Source of the DNA: Apostichopus japonicus
Lineage: Eukaryota > Echinodermata > Holothuroidea > Aspidochirotida > Stichopodidae
DNA length: 64,000 bases
Assembly (NCBI RefSeq): GCF_037975245.1
Contig: NC_092565.1
Coordinates: 16,027,499-16,091,498, forward strand
Direction: 5' to 3'
The notes beneath the pieces are model-generated. The model was not told the DNA's origin. It was given only the letters and a program-made list of their open reading frames with translations, and did not search any database. Position numbers and translations under genes: made by a program. Shown here one piece after another: positions 28,854 to 41,444 of this stretch. The number at the start of each line of letters is the position of its first letter. Position 1 is the stretch's first letter.

Positions 28854-31800
28854 GGTGCTAGTCAAATTCGTGAGAGGTTGGTGCATGGCACTTTTACTAT
28901 GACATTGACCTCCAAAGAGGATTACAACGTATCTGGTCGGGAAGTGTTTATTGTTTCTGTTTAATGACCGTCCTGTACTGAAACCATTTGTCATTCAGAT
29001 AACGAGCTTCACAAAGTTGCGGAGAAAATTAAAGCAGTGTATTGCGGCGGGTGCCCCCTATCCCACTTGTCGTAACTGCCCTTTACCAGTTGCCGCTTAT
29101 ACTATAACGGCAATTAATGCAGTGCCCCTCTTTTTAATTTGTTGCCGTATACGCGCACTTATATACAAAGGTCTCGTTCATTCGTCTTTATTATTCTTAA
29201 TTCTCGCTCTGGTTCGGAACTGACCCTCGCCTGAACCACTGCCCTACCCCCCCCCCGCCCCACTGCCCTACCCCCCTCCCATTTTTGCACATGATACGGC
29301 GATCACTTTAAGACAATATATATAGGATACCATTCTTGTCCGAAAAAGATTAATCCTAGTAGTACTGTACTCCAGATGCCGGAGATAAGCTTTGTGTTTC
29401 ATTGTCGGTTCTGAATCAGTGGCGAAAACCAAACCAAAACAACTGCAGCGGTCATAGTATATAAAGGCCTATATATATATATATAGTGTGTTGCGATAAT
29501 TTGTTAAAGTCATTCTTGGCGTAAACTCAGAGTTTGTAACACGTGGGCTACGGTGCTCCGGAACGCAAGTATATATCGATTAATCGATTTTGAAATTAGT
29601 GTAAGCGCTGCCGGGCTTAGCTGTATATATGTGCATATGGCATATAACGTAAACATATGGACAGATAATAACACCGGACACTGCTAAATCGAATCTTTGA
29701 GGTCTGTTTACAATAGATCGAGACACCCAGTGTTAATGTTCGACGATTTCAAATTCCTCAGAAAACATTGGACTCTTGTCCAAATCGAAACACGACTTCA
29801 ATTAGCTGTAAGAGTTAATTAGCATTTAGTCCATCGTTTTTGTGTGTATATGTGTATGCGTGTGTATGAAGGGTGCACGTGCAGTTTTACATGTTTACAA
29901 TTCACATGAAGCTATCTTTATGCATTTCCAATAATAATTGTTCTAATTAATTAACCAATGTATTAAAATTAAGACTAGTGGAAGAAAATTCACAAATGTT
30001 TTCTCCTTTGACATATGGAGTGTTATAACTTGATGAATTAGCCATTATATCGAATGGGGAATATAACCACGTAACAGTTCTCGTCAACACTCAAATGGCA
30101 TGACTCAAATGGCATGGGTCTCTGGGCCCTTAGACCCTTCCACGTCACTCAAATGGTGTACCACTCCCCACCCCCCCTCTCTCCCCGTAAATTCGGAATC
30201 GTAACATGAGCGTAGAGCTAATAGTATGGTATCATGAAAAGTCACATCAATGTAAGCGTTAATTCTAATTTAAAATATTCACTGACTCTTTAAATGGAGA
30301 CGAAAATTCGGCTTTGCCACTACGCTCCTGCTGAAGTCATCAATCCTCAATCCGTTCTCCCATAATCTGTTTTCTTTTAACAGGTTGTTCCTTTCCTTTC
30401 GCTATCAGTGTCATCTCGAATTAGTGCCTTTCCTCTTGTAATATTTCTCTTTACGATAATGATGGAATATAAACTGAATTGGAATGACTACGCCAAATGT
30501 AAACGATTTCAAACTAGATGCATACATTATTTTAGAATGGTCACTTCACATGATTACTGGATATGGTTGGAAACTCTGCAACGAACCTTCTTCTGTAACT
30601 CTCTCTGTGTATGGAAATATTTGTGCCCACCACTGTCAGCATCGTGTGATATTTGAATATTCATATCAAGGTCATTAACATATATCATGTTACAAGAAAC
30701 TCCAAGTCATGCGTCACTGAATAATGAATATTATAAAAGGATGGGTAGAACCGACCACGCGTGACTATACCACAAGAAATGAATGATATACTTCCTGTTG
30801 TATCAAAATCAAACCGACTTCGAATATCAACAAAATAATGTTCAACTAAAGTATTTTCGTCACCATGTCACGCTGGCGAGTTCTCATGCCTGCTGTATCT
30901 TGACCAGCCAGATCCATTCATCCTTAATATAGAAACGCTTTTAATCTTAAAGTGCATGGTATCTTTCCCAAGAATGATCTCTTATTCGTTTCCCATAATT
31001 TAGACATCTCAAAGGCCATTGCTGGGGAGATGTCGTGCATATTTTATATTCATGTTGAACCATCTTACCATCATAATGTCTTAATACTGACGGGCTTTTT
31101 TATATCAAGAAATTTAATGAATTCTCGCAGAGCTAATTCAGAAGAGAGTATTTTTTATTACCCGACCTCCGCAAATTTAGTTTCTATAGTTGGCCTAAAT
31201 GATTTTTGGAACACACGATATTTCTGCTTGTAATATTCTGTCATAGGTCATAAATTGTGGTTACCAGCTTTCGTGGAAAACTAAAGGGTCGTGCATATAT
31301 GCAGGGACACTTTTTTCCGTTCAGTTTCGTAACATGTGCAATAGGAATGGCTTACATGTGGACAGTGCACATCACAACATGAAGTAAATAGGTATAGTGC
31401 ATGCATGCTAAGTAACCGTATAACCCTCACAAAGAGTGATATACCCTCATCAAAATATGGATGTACAAATTACGACTAAAAGAAATAAAGAAGTTATTCC
31501 AAATGAATAGTCTTTCATATAGATAGGTATATATGAACAATAGAAGCAAATGCAAAGTATTTATTAGTTTTAACCGGTTGAAATGAATCAATGACTAATT
31601 TAAGTTTAATACAAAGTTGGCAGTTTATCGCGATTTGTTCAATACATTGACGTCAGATATATTAAACATGCAAATCTTTTACATTGAAACTAAACTTAAT
31701 TATTATTGTTTCATTAACCCATCCTGTTTGCCAAGAACCGTTTATAACGACGTGTATTATGACGACCTCTGCATAACAACGGTTATGTATCTTATAATTG

Positions 31801-32455
31801 ACCATTTGTGGGCGTCCATCGAAACTGGCGGGGATCTGGGGGGGGGGGCGGTCTAATTAAGCGATAGAAACTTTGACCACTAACTGGCTGTTATCTATTT
31901 TGACGTGGGTTATTGCTAGTATATGTTACTATATAATGCACGGCAACCAAGCATTCCATTGAGATATTTTGTTCCTAACGCCATGTCGTATGTCTATCAT
32001 GCAGGCCTATATTTTGACAATCCTATATTCTGCTGTAAAGATTATTACCAACCATGCATAATATAAAACAAATATATTTGGTGTAGTTGGATGTGCCTTA
32101 CTTGACTATATTGGGCAGTAAGCTAAATATGGTTTGCTATAAATGTGCTACACAAATGCTACACAAATTTGCTACACTATCATTGTCGCCAAGTAATTGA
32201 GTTTTAGTGAGTAGGCCTATATAGTCACAAGGTAGCGCCTTCCCCTCCTCGAAAGTTACTACATAACTGTTCCACTAAGCGGTAAAGGCTTTATATGGGA
32301 CCATGCAGTCTTCGATACATGTGTATAAAAATTTCGTTAATTCCCCGCCACTCCGCCCCCCACATGTTACCACACATCCCCTGCCCCCCTTCCTTCATTG
32401 AACAAGCTGAATCTTTGACTAACACAACCGAACTAATGTTTATAAACAAACATGC

Positions 32456-32486
<31 letters not shown>

Positions 32487-33049
32487 CGTTCACACACAAG
32501 CGCGATTTCGGGTATCTTTGATTTTGATTTTAACCTTCAGGAGTTACAATTCCCCTAAGAAGCGACAATCTTGATACACTGCATTTTTGCAATGTCACTC
32601 ACGCTTAACTCACATCTCTTACATTTTCCTCATCGACATGTGACTGCTTCGAGTGTACAATTATTAAAATTAAACCGGAAAACGTCTACATCGCTGTTTT
32701 GTTAAATCGATCGTGTTAAACGGCCTTCCATAACCTTTCTGCAAAATTAGTCAGTCGAAGAAATTTTGAATACTGAGCTATCAAATTTACCGATGGATCG
32801 TTACATTTACAACATGGTTCAGCGAACAATTAACAGAATGTCGTTCAACAAGAATGCTACAAACATCAAACAAATTATCAACAATTTTTGCTTGAGCTGT
32901 TCAAGGCCTCTTTCGAAAATTAATTATTTTCTGGTAATCAGCACCGGCATAACTTTGCCTACACACAACATTCGTGGCTGAGATTTCTCACGGGACTGAA
33001 ATGGAAACACGTCCAGAGTTGTGTATATTATTGAGTGTTCGGCTTTAGA

Positions 33050-33067
33050 GGGTGGGGTGGGAGTGGG
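33050..33067 (+). other. Potential G-quadruplex
   Basis: Four G tracts with 1-2-base loops (GGGTGGGGTGGGAGTGGG) fit the canonical quadruplex pattern, and more G tracts follow to 33100. Confidence 0.5.
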
Positions 33068-33263
33068 AGAGCAGAGGAGTGGGAGTGGGGAAGGGATAGA
33101 TAACCTTCAGCCGCTGCGAATTAAGTAAACCCCAGTAAACCATTGCTCGAGCGCAAGCAATTCGCAAGTCTACAACGTCGGGAAGGGTACCCGGAAGGGG
33201 AGGGGGGGGGTGGCGGGTGGAGAGTATGTGAGAAGTTTAGGAGGGGTTAAATGTGCAACCAAA

Positions 33264-33319
33264 TATCATCGTTATCGTCATAGTCGCTATCATCGTCATC
33301 GTCATTATCGTCCTCATCC
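33264..33319. repeat. Imperfect TCA/TCG trinucleotide repeat
   Basis: ATCATCGTTATCGTCATAGT and similar triplets for about 56 bp. Confidence 0.8.
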
Positions 33320-33654
33320 ATGACGTTAGAATTATACACCGTCCGAATTAGTGAGCATCCGTACTTTTTTACTTAGTTACAAAATAGGAAAGAAAAGTGG
33401 AGAGAAAGAAACTCATCACAACTCATCAAAGAAGCTTACAGACTGAGTCTTACATCATTCATCTGATCTGCCAGCCTTCTTTCAGACTTTCTTGTCCTCC
33501 ATGTTTGCCTTAGTTACCAAGCCTGTTCTGTCTGGCGTGCATGCGCATACGTATCTGTATGCTATATATACTGACAGGGCACACCACAGCTGACTTATAG
33601 CAGTGTTTGCCTGCCTGCCAATTCTTACCTGCTATACCAGCGTTGCACTACATT

Positions 33655-33657
<3 letters not shown>

Positions 33658-33729
<72 letters not shown>
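33658..33729. repeat. (AT)n microsatellite
   Basis: About 72 bp of TA dinucleotides. Confidence 0.95.
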
Positions 33730-33731
<2 letters not shown>

Positions 33732-34887
33732 CTATCGGGCCTGTCATCCTGCACGCACGTGTGTCTGCTCTGCTAGTATAGTATTTCAGGCCTGGTTTTT
33801 CATGCCTGTCGTGCCTGGTTATGTCTTGTCCTTCATAGGTAGTAACATATAGCATATCCTATTGGTATATGTTTGTTTCTCTGAACTTTACCCTAGCCCA
33901 TACCGTTGGAAATAATTGCTGACAATGTTTCCCTTCTTTCACTGAGGTACTGATACCATGACGATATCATGGGTAGCCATTGTATAAACGTATATTATCC
34001 GTATTAATCACATGGCAACATGCATGTCTTCTATACACCTCAGCAGGAGAAAGGCAACATACATGATGACCAGAGTTACCAGGTATACATAGTAAAGATA
34101 AATACCTTTCGCATAAACATGTTATATATACATTCAGTGTTGTGAAGTAAGTAATTTGTCAGCTTTTGTCTGTTATTGATTGCAACCTTTCCGGAAAGTC
34201 GGGGTTTCTCGCCTTTTTCGAGGAACTAATTTCAGAATACCGTATACGTTCACAGCTGCGCGATATCACACCTTTCATAGTGGTCGATAGTATATCCACA
34301 GAGAAGGAACAGGTATCCACGCGGAAGCCACAAAACTGTACAAGAGTCACGTCGCTGACACAATGACGTCATGCTTTGTTGACGACATCCTTTGTTTAAG
34401 GAATCCTAATATGACTCCATTCTTTTAGAATATTACCCTGTAAGAGCTCTTTTATTAACAGAGCAGCCCCTTTTTTATACAGAACTGCTTTTAAGATCCT
34501 GTATTGCAGCTTATCAATAACTTTTGTACGAATTTATGAAACAAACAAAGAAATAAAGAATTGTTCAACCATATAGATGTTTTATAGAACTCCGGTCCAG
34601 TTCGTGTGGTGTTGGTTGAACAAAATTCGATACAACTTAAAACTTTTTTCTCCAGATTTCATCTGAATTTGAAGTGAAAGCCTTTTAAAGAAACATTAGA
34701 GATCCCATTAACTTCAGTATCTATTTTATGACAAAGTGCAAGTTTATCTTGATGATGTAATATTTTCACCCTTGTAACTTTTGAGCAATTCACATCACAC
34801 ATTTTGAGTCACATCAGTCTAACTAGAAGTAAGAAATGCAAATTTGGTCGGTTACAACCCAATGCTGTAGCCACGTATACTTTTATC

Positions 34888-36151
34888 GAGTACCGAGTAC
34901 CAAATATTGCATCCGGTGATCGAGTACAGCATTTTGAAATCCGACGGTATGGGTCACACTTTTCGAGTACTTCTGAGTCATTCAAGTTGCAAGCACCTAA
35001 TACAGTGGCGATCATTGTATGCAAATGGTAGAACGGTCGAATGTGACACCATTACCCCAAAATCTAGTTTAAATGTCTCAATGTTTTCAGAAATTGTCTG
35101 AATTGGATTGGGAAGGTGTAAATAGCGAAGCAATCAAGGTCTCATTCAGACCAGGGATCAGAAAACTTATGTTCAAGGCTCCATTGTTGAGCGGGTATCT
35201 CATACTATGTACTTAGGAGTTGATATTGACGCCAAGTTAACCTTTACTAAACATATATAATTAAAACGATGTCTAAGGTGTATTATGTTGTATCAACGTT
35301 GGCATACATTACTCCTTATTTTCATTCTAATGTAAGAGATAAGGTTTTCAACTCATCAATTCTGCCAGTCATTGTGTATGCAGTTCCTGTCTGGTATCAC
35401 CTTCTCCTTGAAAAGGACAAGAAAAGAATCAGAAGTTTCTTGAAATATTGCTCAAATATATTTAATCTCGACTATGAAAGCCTTGTTGGTAAAGTAAACA
35501 CTGCTGCTAAAAATGAATTCATAAGACTAGCTAAGAATATACATAGTTCTAAAGATTACCCACTTCACTCCGAGTTGATCTCTCTGTGCAATAGAACCAA
35601 CAATTACAATCTACGTAATCCTACTATCTTGCCATCTTTTAGAATTATGCTTTTTAAGAACTCATTTATCTACAGAGCAGCCATTTATGTTCAAAATGGG
35701 TTCTTAGAATCTCTGTTATAATCCTTTTAATCTTTAAAACTTCTAATCCTCCATTTTATTTTATTTTATTTTTTTGTTTGTTCATGCTTTCATGTTTGTA
35801 CATGTTTACGTCTTTTATGTATCATTTTTATGTGTCCTATTTATAAATTTTATAATGTATACTGGAATAAAGAAATTGAAAAAAAATGAATTTCACGCGG
35901 TTTCCTGTTGTAACGTCAGTTTTACATTGTCTAACTATTTTTTTCTCGTAAGTATACTCGTAAAGTACTCGTCCTGATCGAGTACCAAGTTCTTTAAATT
36001 GAGTACAATCACGAGTACTCCCGAGCACTGGATGTCGAGTACGATGATTGCTTTATATATCATCCGAGTACATTTCATCGAATGCGAGTACCGTGTACTC
36101 GGCTACAAAGGTCTTCAGTAGAACTCGATTACAGAAATACTTTTCGAGTAC
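34888..36151. repeat. GAGTAC-motif repeat split by a LINE fragment
   Basis: GAGTAC or its complement GTACTC occurs at 34888, 34895, 34922 and 34965, then at 35965, 35980, 36001, 36013, 36037, 36066, 36086, 36095 and 36146, mostly as CGAGTAC. Both halves flank the LINE 3' fragment, suggesting that the LINE inserted into one older GAGTAC-rich element. Spacing is irregular, so it is not a simple satellite. Confidence 0.55.
35150..35886 (+). pseudogene. Non-LTR retrotransposon (LINE) 3' fragment, reverse-transcriptase C-terminal region
   Basis: A frame at about 35165-35257 reads ERVSHTMYLGVDIDAKLTFT, the YLGV-D--L-F block that follows the reverse transcriptase palm. It ends in TAA (35258-35260), and the matching continuation resumes in another frame from 35269 to a stop at 35721 (VVSTLAYITPYF, PVIVYAVPVWYH, CSNIF). 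This is the usual thumb/C-terminal end of LINE ORF2. The element is 5'-truncated and frameshifted. A T-rich 3' UTR with AATAAA (35866) and a short A run (35879-35886) follows. The clade is unresolved. Confidence 0.75.
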
Positions 36152-36159
36152 TAAACCAC

Positions 36160-38985
36160 TGTTACAACTACTGGCTGCAAGTTATAGGTGAAAGTGAATG
36201 CTTCATTGTGTATTCTTTGCTGAAAAATTCATATACATAATATGTGCGCCCCTTTCACTATTTTTTTCAACAAAATCTATCGACATATTGGTTTGATTAA
36301 AGTAACTATACATTATAGGCCTATCATAACTTTTAACATAATTTTTTTTCCTTCAGATTTTGCCGTTACTTTCATCACCGTATATTAAATCTGAATTTGA
36401 TAAATAGACGGCTTATACCGTATTTTCTATTGACTTGTGTTAATGATTCGGAATGCTATACTCTATGCACGTATTTCAGTAATACTTTTTGGTGTTGATA
36501 TACTGCCGTACGAATTGCCTAATTATGAAACGGTGAGATGCTCTTCAAATTCCTCCGTCAAGCTGTATACTGTCCACGTATTAAATAGAACAGCTTATTA
36601 AAGTTATCTCACGAGGAATGAAGGACGCGCTGGAAAATGGAAACACATAAATCATTTATTACCATGGCAATGCTCTAACTGTCGGCCCGTGAGCGATTTT
36701 ATATAGAGGTATGAAGTTGGAAATAACAGAGAATGGAATATAACCAGCAAATGTTTTCCTTGATATCTTATCAACCATACAAACGCTGCTAAAACTGATT
36801 GGCGAACATGCATAGAATTCTTATGTTTTCTTCATATTCCCAGGATAATTTTATGGAAGGCGGAATGGTATATAAATACCCGTGCGGTTGATGTTGTGAC
36901 CATTATTTCTACAGGTATGAGAATCGTCAAGGTTGCATTAAAGTGGGTAGCTATGTGCTAACTTTAAGTACATATGCAGACGTGTGCATGATTGCCACTT
37001 GTATCCACACTTTTGTCAAGTTTTATTCTCTCCAGTTTGGTACAGCCTGCGAATTGTTATAATTATCTGCGAATTATAGCAAATGTTGACCAAACGTTTT
37101 ATATAGGTAGCCTATACGGCCTACATCTGATATGAAAAGATAATAGCGGTTTACATTAAGCAACACCCTATCTAACCACATTGAACGCACTCACGTATAT
37201 TCTCTCACTTACACTTGAGAATCGGTTATGCAAATACGCAACACACAATATGAGCAACACGTTGATATACAATATATGCGTCTTTTCACACACGTAGTGC
37301 CAGGCATATATCGTGTATCAGATGTAACGCCGGAGAATTAGCACCGGTCACTCCTTACTACGGCCACGCATGCACGCCGGTAAATTGACCTGCCAAACTA
37401 GTCATTCTCAGCTGTCAGCCTTCACAATCACAAATAATTTGCTGCGGTCAAGTTGACCCAAATATTGACCAATAGGCAAATCATCTCAGAGGCGCGAGGG
37501 TCTTCTGAGTGAAAACGCAATGACATAAAGGATGGATTTGTTGATATCGAATTCGCCGGCAAGAAACCGGCAAGTTCAAGGACAATACAAGCGGTGAATC
37601 ACGTTCAAAAATGCCGAGCAGATAGCGTTTGAGAACGGGAGCGTTTTACCGGTGGTTGATGGTTGTGAAAGTAAACCGATGCATTTCACGGACTGCAGGG
37701 GAAAAGGAGGACTTGCAAACACTGGGTGTTTGTAACCATTGATTTCAAATTATTTTCTTTATATAGGTCTATGTATGGATTTAAGCTAGCCTATGTTTAT
37801 TTTCCTCTACATGCTAGATCGCACTACGACTATACAATACGACTTGAAACCAGACAAAAATGAACATATTTATATAAACTGATTCGTTTTTGATTGCAAA
37901 GCTCCAGTCGAAAACATCCTGACGTAATGTTGATATAAACCGTATAGTAAATTTTGCAAATTCCATATAGATCTATACTAATAACTCTGATGATGAATTT
38001 AAAATGGAATCTTGATTGACCGAGTAGCTAAATTAAAATCACAATGAACAATTTTAAAAAGCCTGAATCCCCAATTAGGAATCTTTCAATTATGATAGTA
38101 AATAGATACGGAACGTTGGTTTTGCAAAGAAAGTCCATCACAGAAAAGTAAAAAAATAAATCAGAAATGCTTTCTTCCACGTTGTTTCAATTAGGAGTTC
38201 AAAAAGAAAGTACATTATGGGATGGTCGTCCAACAAACAACCACCAACTCAAACCTTCACTCCATCCCATGCCCACCCCCTTCCCTCAGCCAGAGTGAGC
38301 TCTTAGCTGTACAATCCGTTAAAATACAATTTTTGTTTCCTACAAATTTAATGTATACATTTTTTAAATAATCTATCGTTAGTCTTCGTCGGTTCTGCAG
38401 CTTATTGTGCTAATGCGGGACGAAGAAACCGGTAGGAAGTTACGCATAGCAACGCTTTATTTTCCGGCAATGTATTAGGCGGTTGGTTTCAAGACCATGA
38501 TATACAGACCATTTTCACGGTATATAATAAATATGTAGGCTAGTATATTTATACTGGTGTATGTATAGCACAGCATTCATATGTTCATATATGTGCTGGC
38601 ACAAGCCGGAAAAAACAACAACATTCGGCCCATATCACCCATAGCGTGCGAGTGGATGTAATGAGCGGTTATAAACATGTTATGCACCAATTGTAATATA
38701 TCCAGGCCGACTCACACACACACGTGGTGTGAGTCGGTCATGCATGTGAACATTCTGAGTGGCTGTTTCAGGCTTCATCATTATCATACTCCAATCTAGA
38801 TATGTTAATCGCTCAGTATTGATGCTAAATGTCTATCTGTAGTGATCGTAAACTAGTAACACGCAGTCTTTCCCGGGGCACAACTAAGTCGTGATATGTA
38901 CGCGATTCTATCGCATAAACTTGATCAAGTCGTTTTTATAATTCAACAGTCCAGACGCTTATCATGTATAGTCTTTTCCTTTTGT
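36160..38985. other. No gene seen
   Basis: AT-rich sequence. The only structure noted is a perfect 11-bp hairpin at 38707-38737 (CCGACTCACAC, 9-nt loop, GTGTGAGTCGG). Confidence 0.5.
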
Positions 38986-38992
38986 CATTATA

Positions 38993-39031
38993 GCCTCTGA
39001 AGAAGATCCTGCTAGGATCGAAACGTCAGGC
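38993..39031 (+). ncRNA. Hammerhead-ribozyme-like motif, probable Penelope-like element relic
   Basis: In order: GCCT (helix I 5' strand), CTGAAGA (core CUGANGA), a 5-bp stem GATCC/GGATC with TGCTA loop, GAAA, then CGTC and AGGC (helix I 3' strand, pairing with GCCT). The GUC before AGGC would be the cleavage triplet. Helix III is almost absent, as in the minimal hammerheads described for Penelope-like retroelements. One extra A after CTGAAGA departs from the strict consensus, so activity is not assured. No Penelope protein region was found nearby. Confidence 0.5.
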
Positions 39032-39035
39032 CAAC

Positions 39036-41386
39036 TTTCTTTTACACAAGTTCTTTTCCTGTTATTATTTGGGACTTGAAAGGCTGTCGTATCCTATAAG
39101 AGTTTGCCCTAAAAGGGAAAACCAATGACTTCCCTTCCCCTTCCATGCATGAACTCATAGCAGAAATAATAGTAATAACAATAATATTTAAATGCAGCAA
39201 AAGGAATATACATTAATGAGGGAAAAAAATGAGAAACTATACCGGTAGAGAACACATTTATAATGTTAGCTTATAACCATTAAGTCACGACAATAGGAAT
39301 GCGTAACCTGTCACCGAATGTGACAGAGTGGGGAAAGCATTGTTCCACACACCCCGCCCCTCTGTCAGTCCTCCTGTACACAAAACGTATAGAGACAAAA
39401 AATATCACGCAGAAACACTACGGTATACTCGGACTGAATAACAATAAGAAATATCCCTATTTGTTAACTCGAGTCGGAGACCCTTAACTAATTATTTGTG
39501 ACAGAATCTATGACTTTCGTCGCCCTTATATATTATTTCATTTCTTTTTTCACATTCTCATTTATTTCTCGTATTAATCTCGTCATGAATACAAAATGCA
39601 AAATCACTGCCCTCACTTAAAGCAAAACCTGACCTTGACTCCCCCCCCCCCCCTTTATGATTGACATACACTGTTAGCATTAACGGGAGGTTACGTGGCC
39701 ATGGTTACAAGCAGACGCATTTTTCGGGTGTGGCTGACTCGTACGTGCTATACGTTTAAACCGATACAGTTGAGTAAGCGCTGTCATGCATGCATGCGCT
39801 GCTATATAACGGCATGTTACTTCCCCACAAGGACAAACGTTATTGTTTAGTAGTATATTCTCCTCTATCTTGTAAGTCAACGCAGAAGAGATAATCTTGT
39901 TGATAACGTAAGAGATACCGACAGCATGTATACACAAACGTACCATTCAATATCGTGACCTAGAAATATTGAACAGATCTACCGTCCGTGTTACTCTCTG
40001 TAAAGCTTTTAACTCTTTACACAGCTAAACTAACATCGCTTGACGGTCAGTGATATAGCATTCAAAATATACATAACTGAACTACTGTGAAATCAGGTTG
40101 CTAACTGTAGTATTGATTTTACGGATAATAAGGAGACTATATAACCTTGAATGATCACGTTGAAGTCAATTAAGTAGGTTAAAGTAAGAGATGTTTGCCC
40201 TCCAGCAGTGAATGTTGCAACCTTTAAGGGTTGCACTTACGGATATAGTTAAAAAGGTTACATGCAAACGTGGGTCTTCTTTATATAGATCTATTAGCAT
40301 ATCATGTAACTAGGCAAAACTTTCGCTAAATTAGTGCCCGGTATTTGTGGAAGATTGGGGGAAAAATGTAATCACTGAGTATGAAACATTCCTCACGTGA
40401 TTATCATTGCTAACTTATCTACGTTATAAAAGGAATATGGAGTTGATCCTGTTTATTTCCGGTAATTCTATATGACACTTTGATGAAGTGCATTGAAAGG
40501 AGCTTTATATATAGGGCCCTAACCAAACTGACCAAATTCAGAACTTTCAATTTCAAATATATATTTTAAAAGAAGAAAGAAGATGATGATGAGAAGGAGT
40601 AATACTCGGTAACATAGTTATTTTCCACCACGTCGGATTCGAATATTGTCCGTTTCAAAAGTGTTCATTTTATTATTCGATGTATAAGGTTCGTGACTTG
40701 CAGCTCTTGCTTATCAGTCAACAATCTATAGGAGAAATATACAAATTTATTCCCTCATTGTTGCATTTTGCGTTGTCCTTTAAAAGTGTTTGACTCCAAA
40801 CACGTTGTGTAATCACAAATAGTTGGATACACCCCTAATTCTAAATTAATTTTACAATCATCATTATCGAGTTATTGTTCAATCCAATCCAGCAAAAAGT
40901 TGTGTCCCACAAATTTAACGATGATTGGTTGTTACATGCATTAATGTCACTACCTCATTTTATTATTTCTCGCGGTACGTGTAGGCTATATGGTGAACCA
41001 AGGTAACATCTTATAATATGTATAAGAGATTATATGTTTGCCGGTTAAAAGAAAACTCTTCCTTTACAGTCCAATATTACATATCTTGAAATATTCATTA
41101 CCAGGAGTGCAGCTTCCAATTTAAAATTTATAAACTATTTTGAATAGTTTTAATTTGTGCTAGTACAATTAATAATTATTTCCAAGAAATTACAATTTCA
41201 AATATATCTATATATATATATATATATAACAAAAAGGAGCTCTGTGGTTGATACAAAATTAAAATTGATATTATGCCAGGATCAACAACCCACTTAACTC
41301 GTAAACAAACAATCTGATATTTGCGAAGGGCATATTGCAATAATAACAACTCGTAGGGCTTACTTCTATTTCCTTCTGCACTAGGC

Positions 41387-41444
<58 letters not shown>

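Larger units (their letters stand above)
28189..34887. other. Gene-free stretch with microsatellites
   Basis: Only short repeats were recognised: T run 28469-28484, TA tracts at 28782, 29470, 32455 and 33658, a TCA/TCG trinucleotide tract at 33264-33319 and a G-rich block at 33041-33100. No splice-bounded coding frame was found. Confidence 0.5.
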
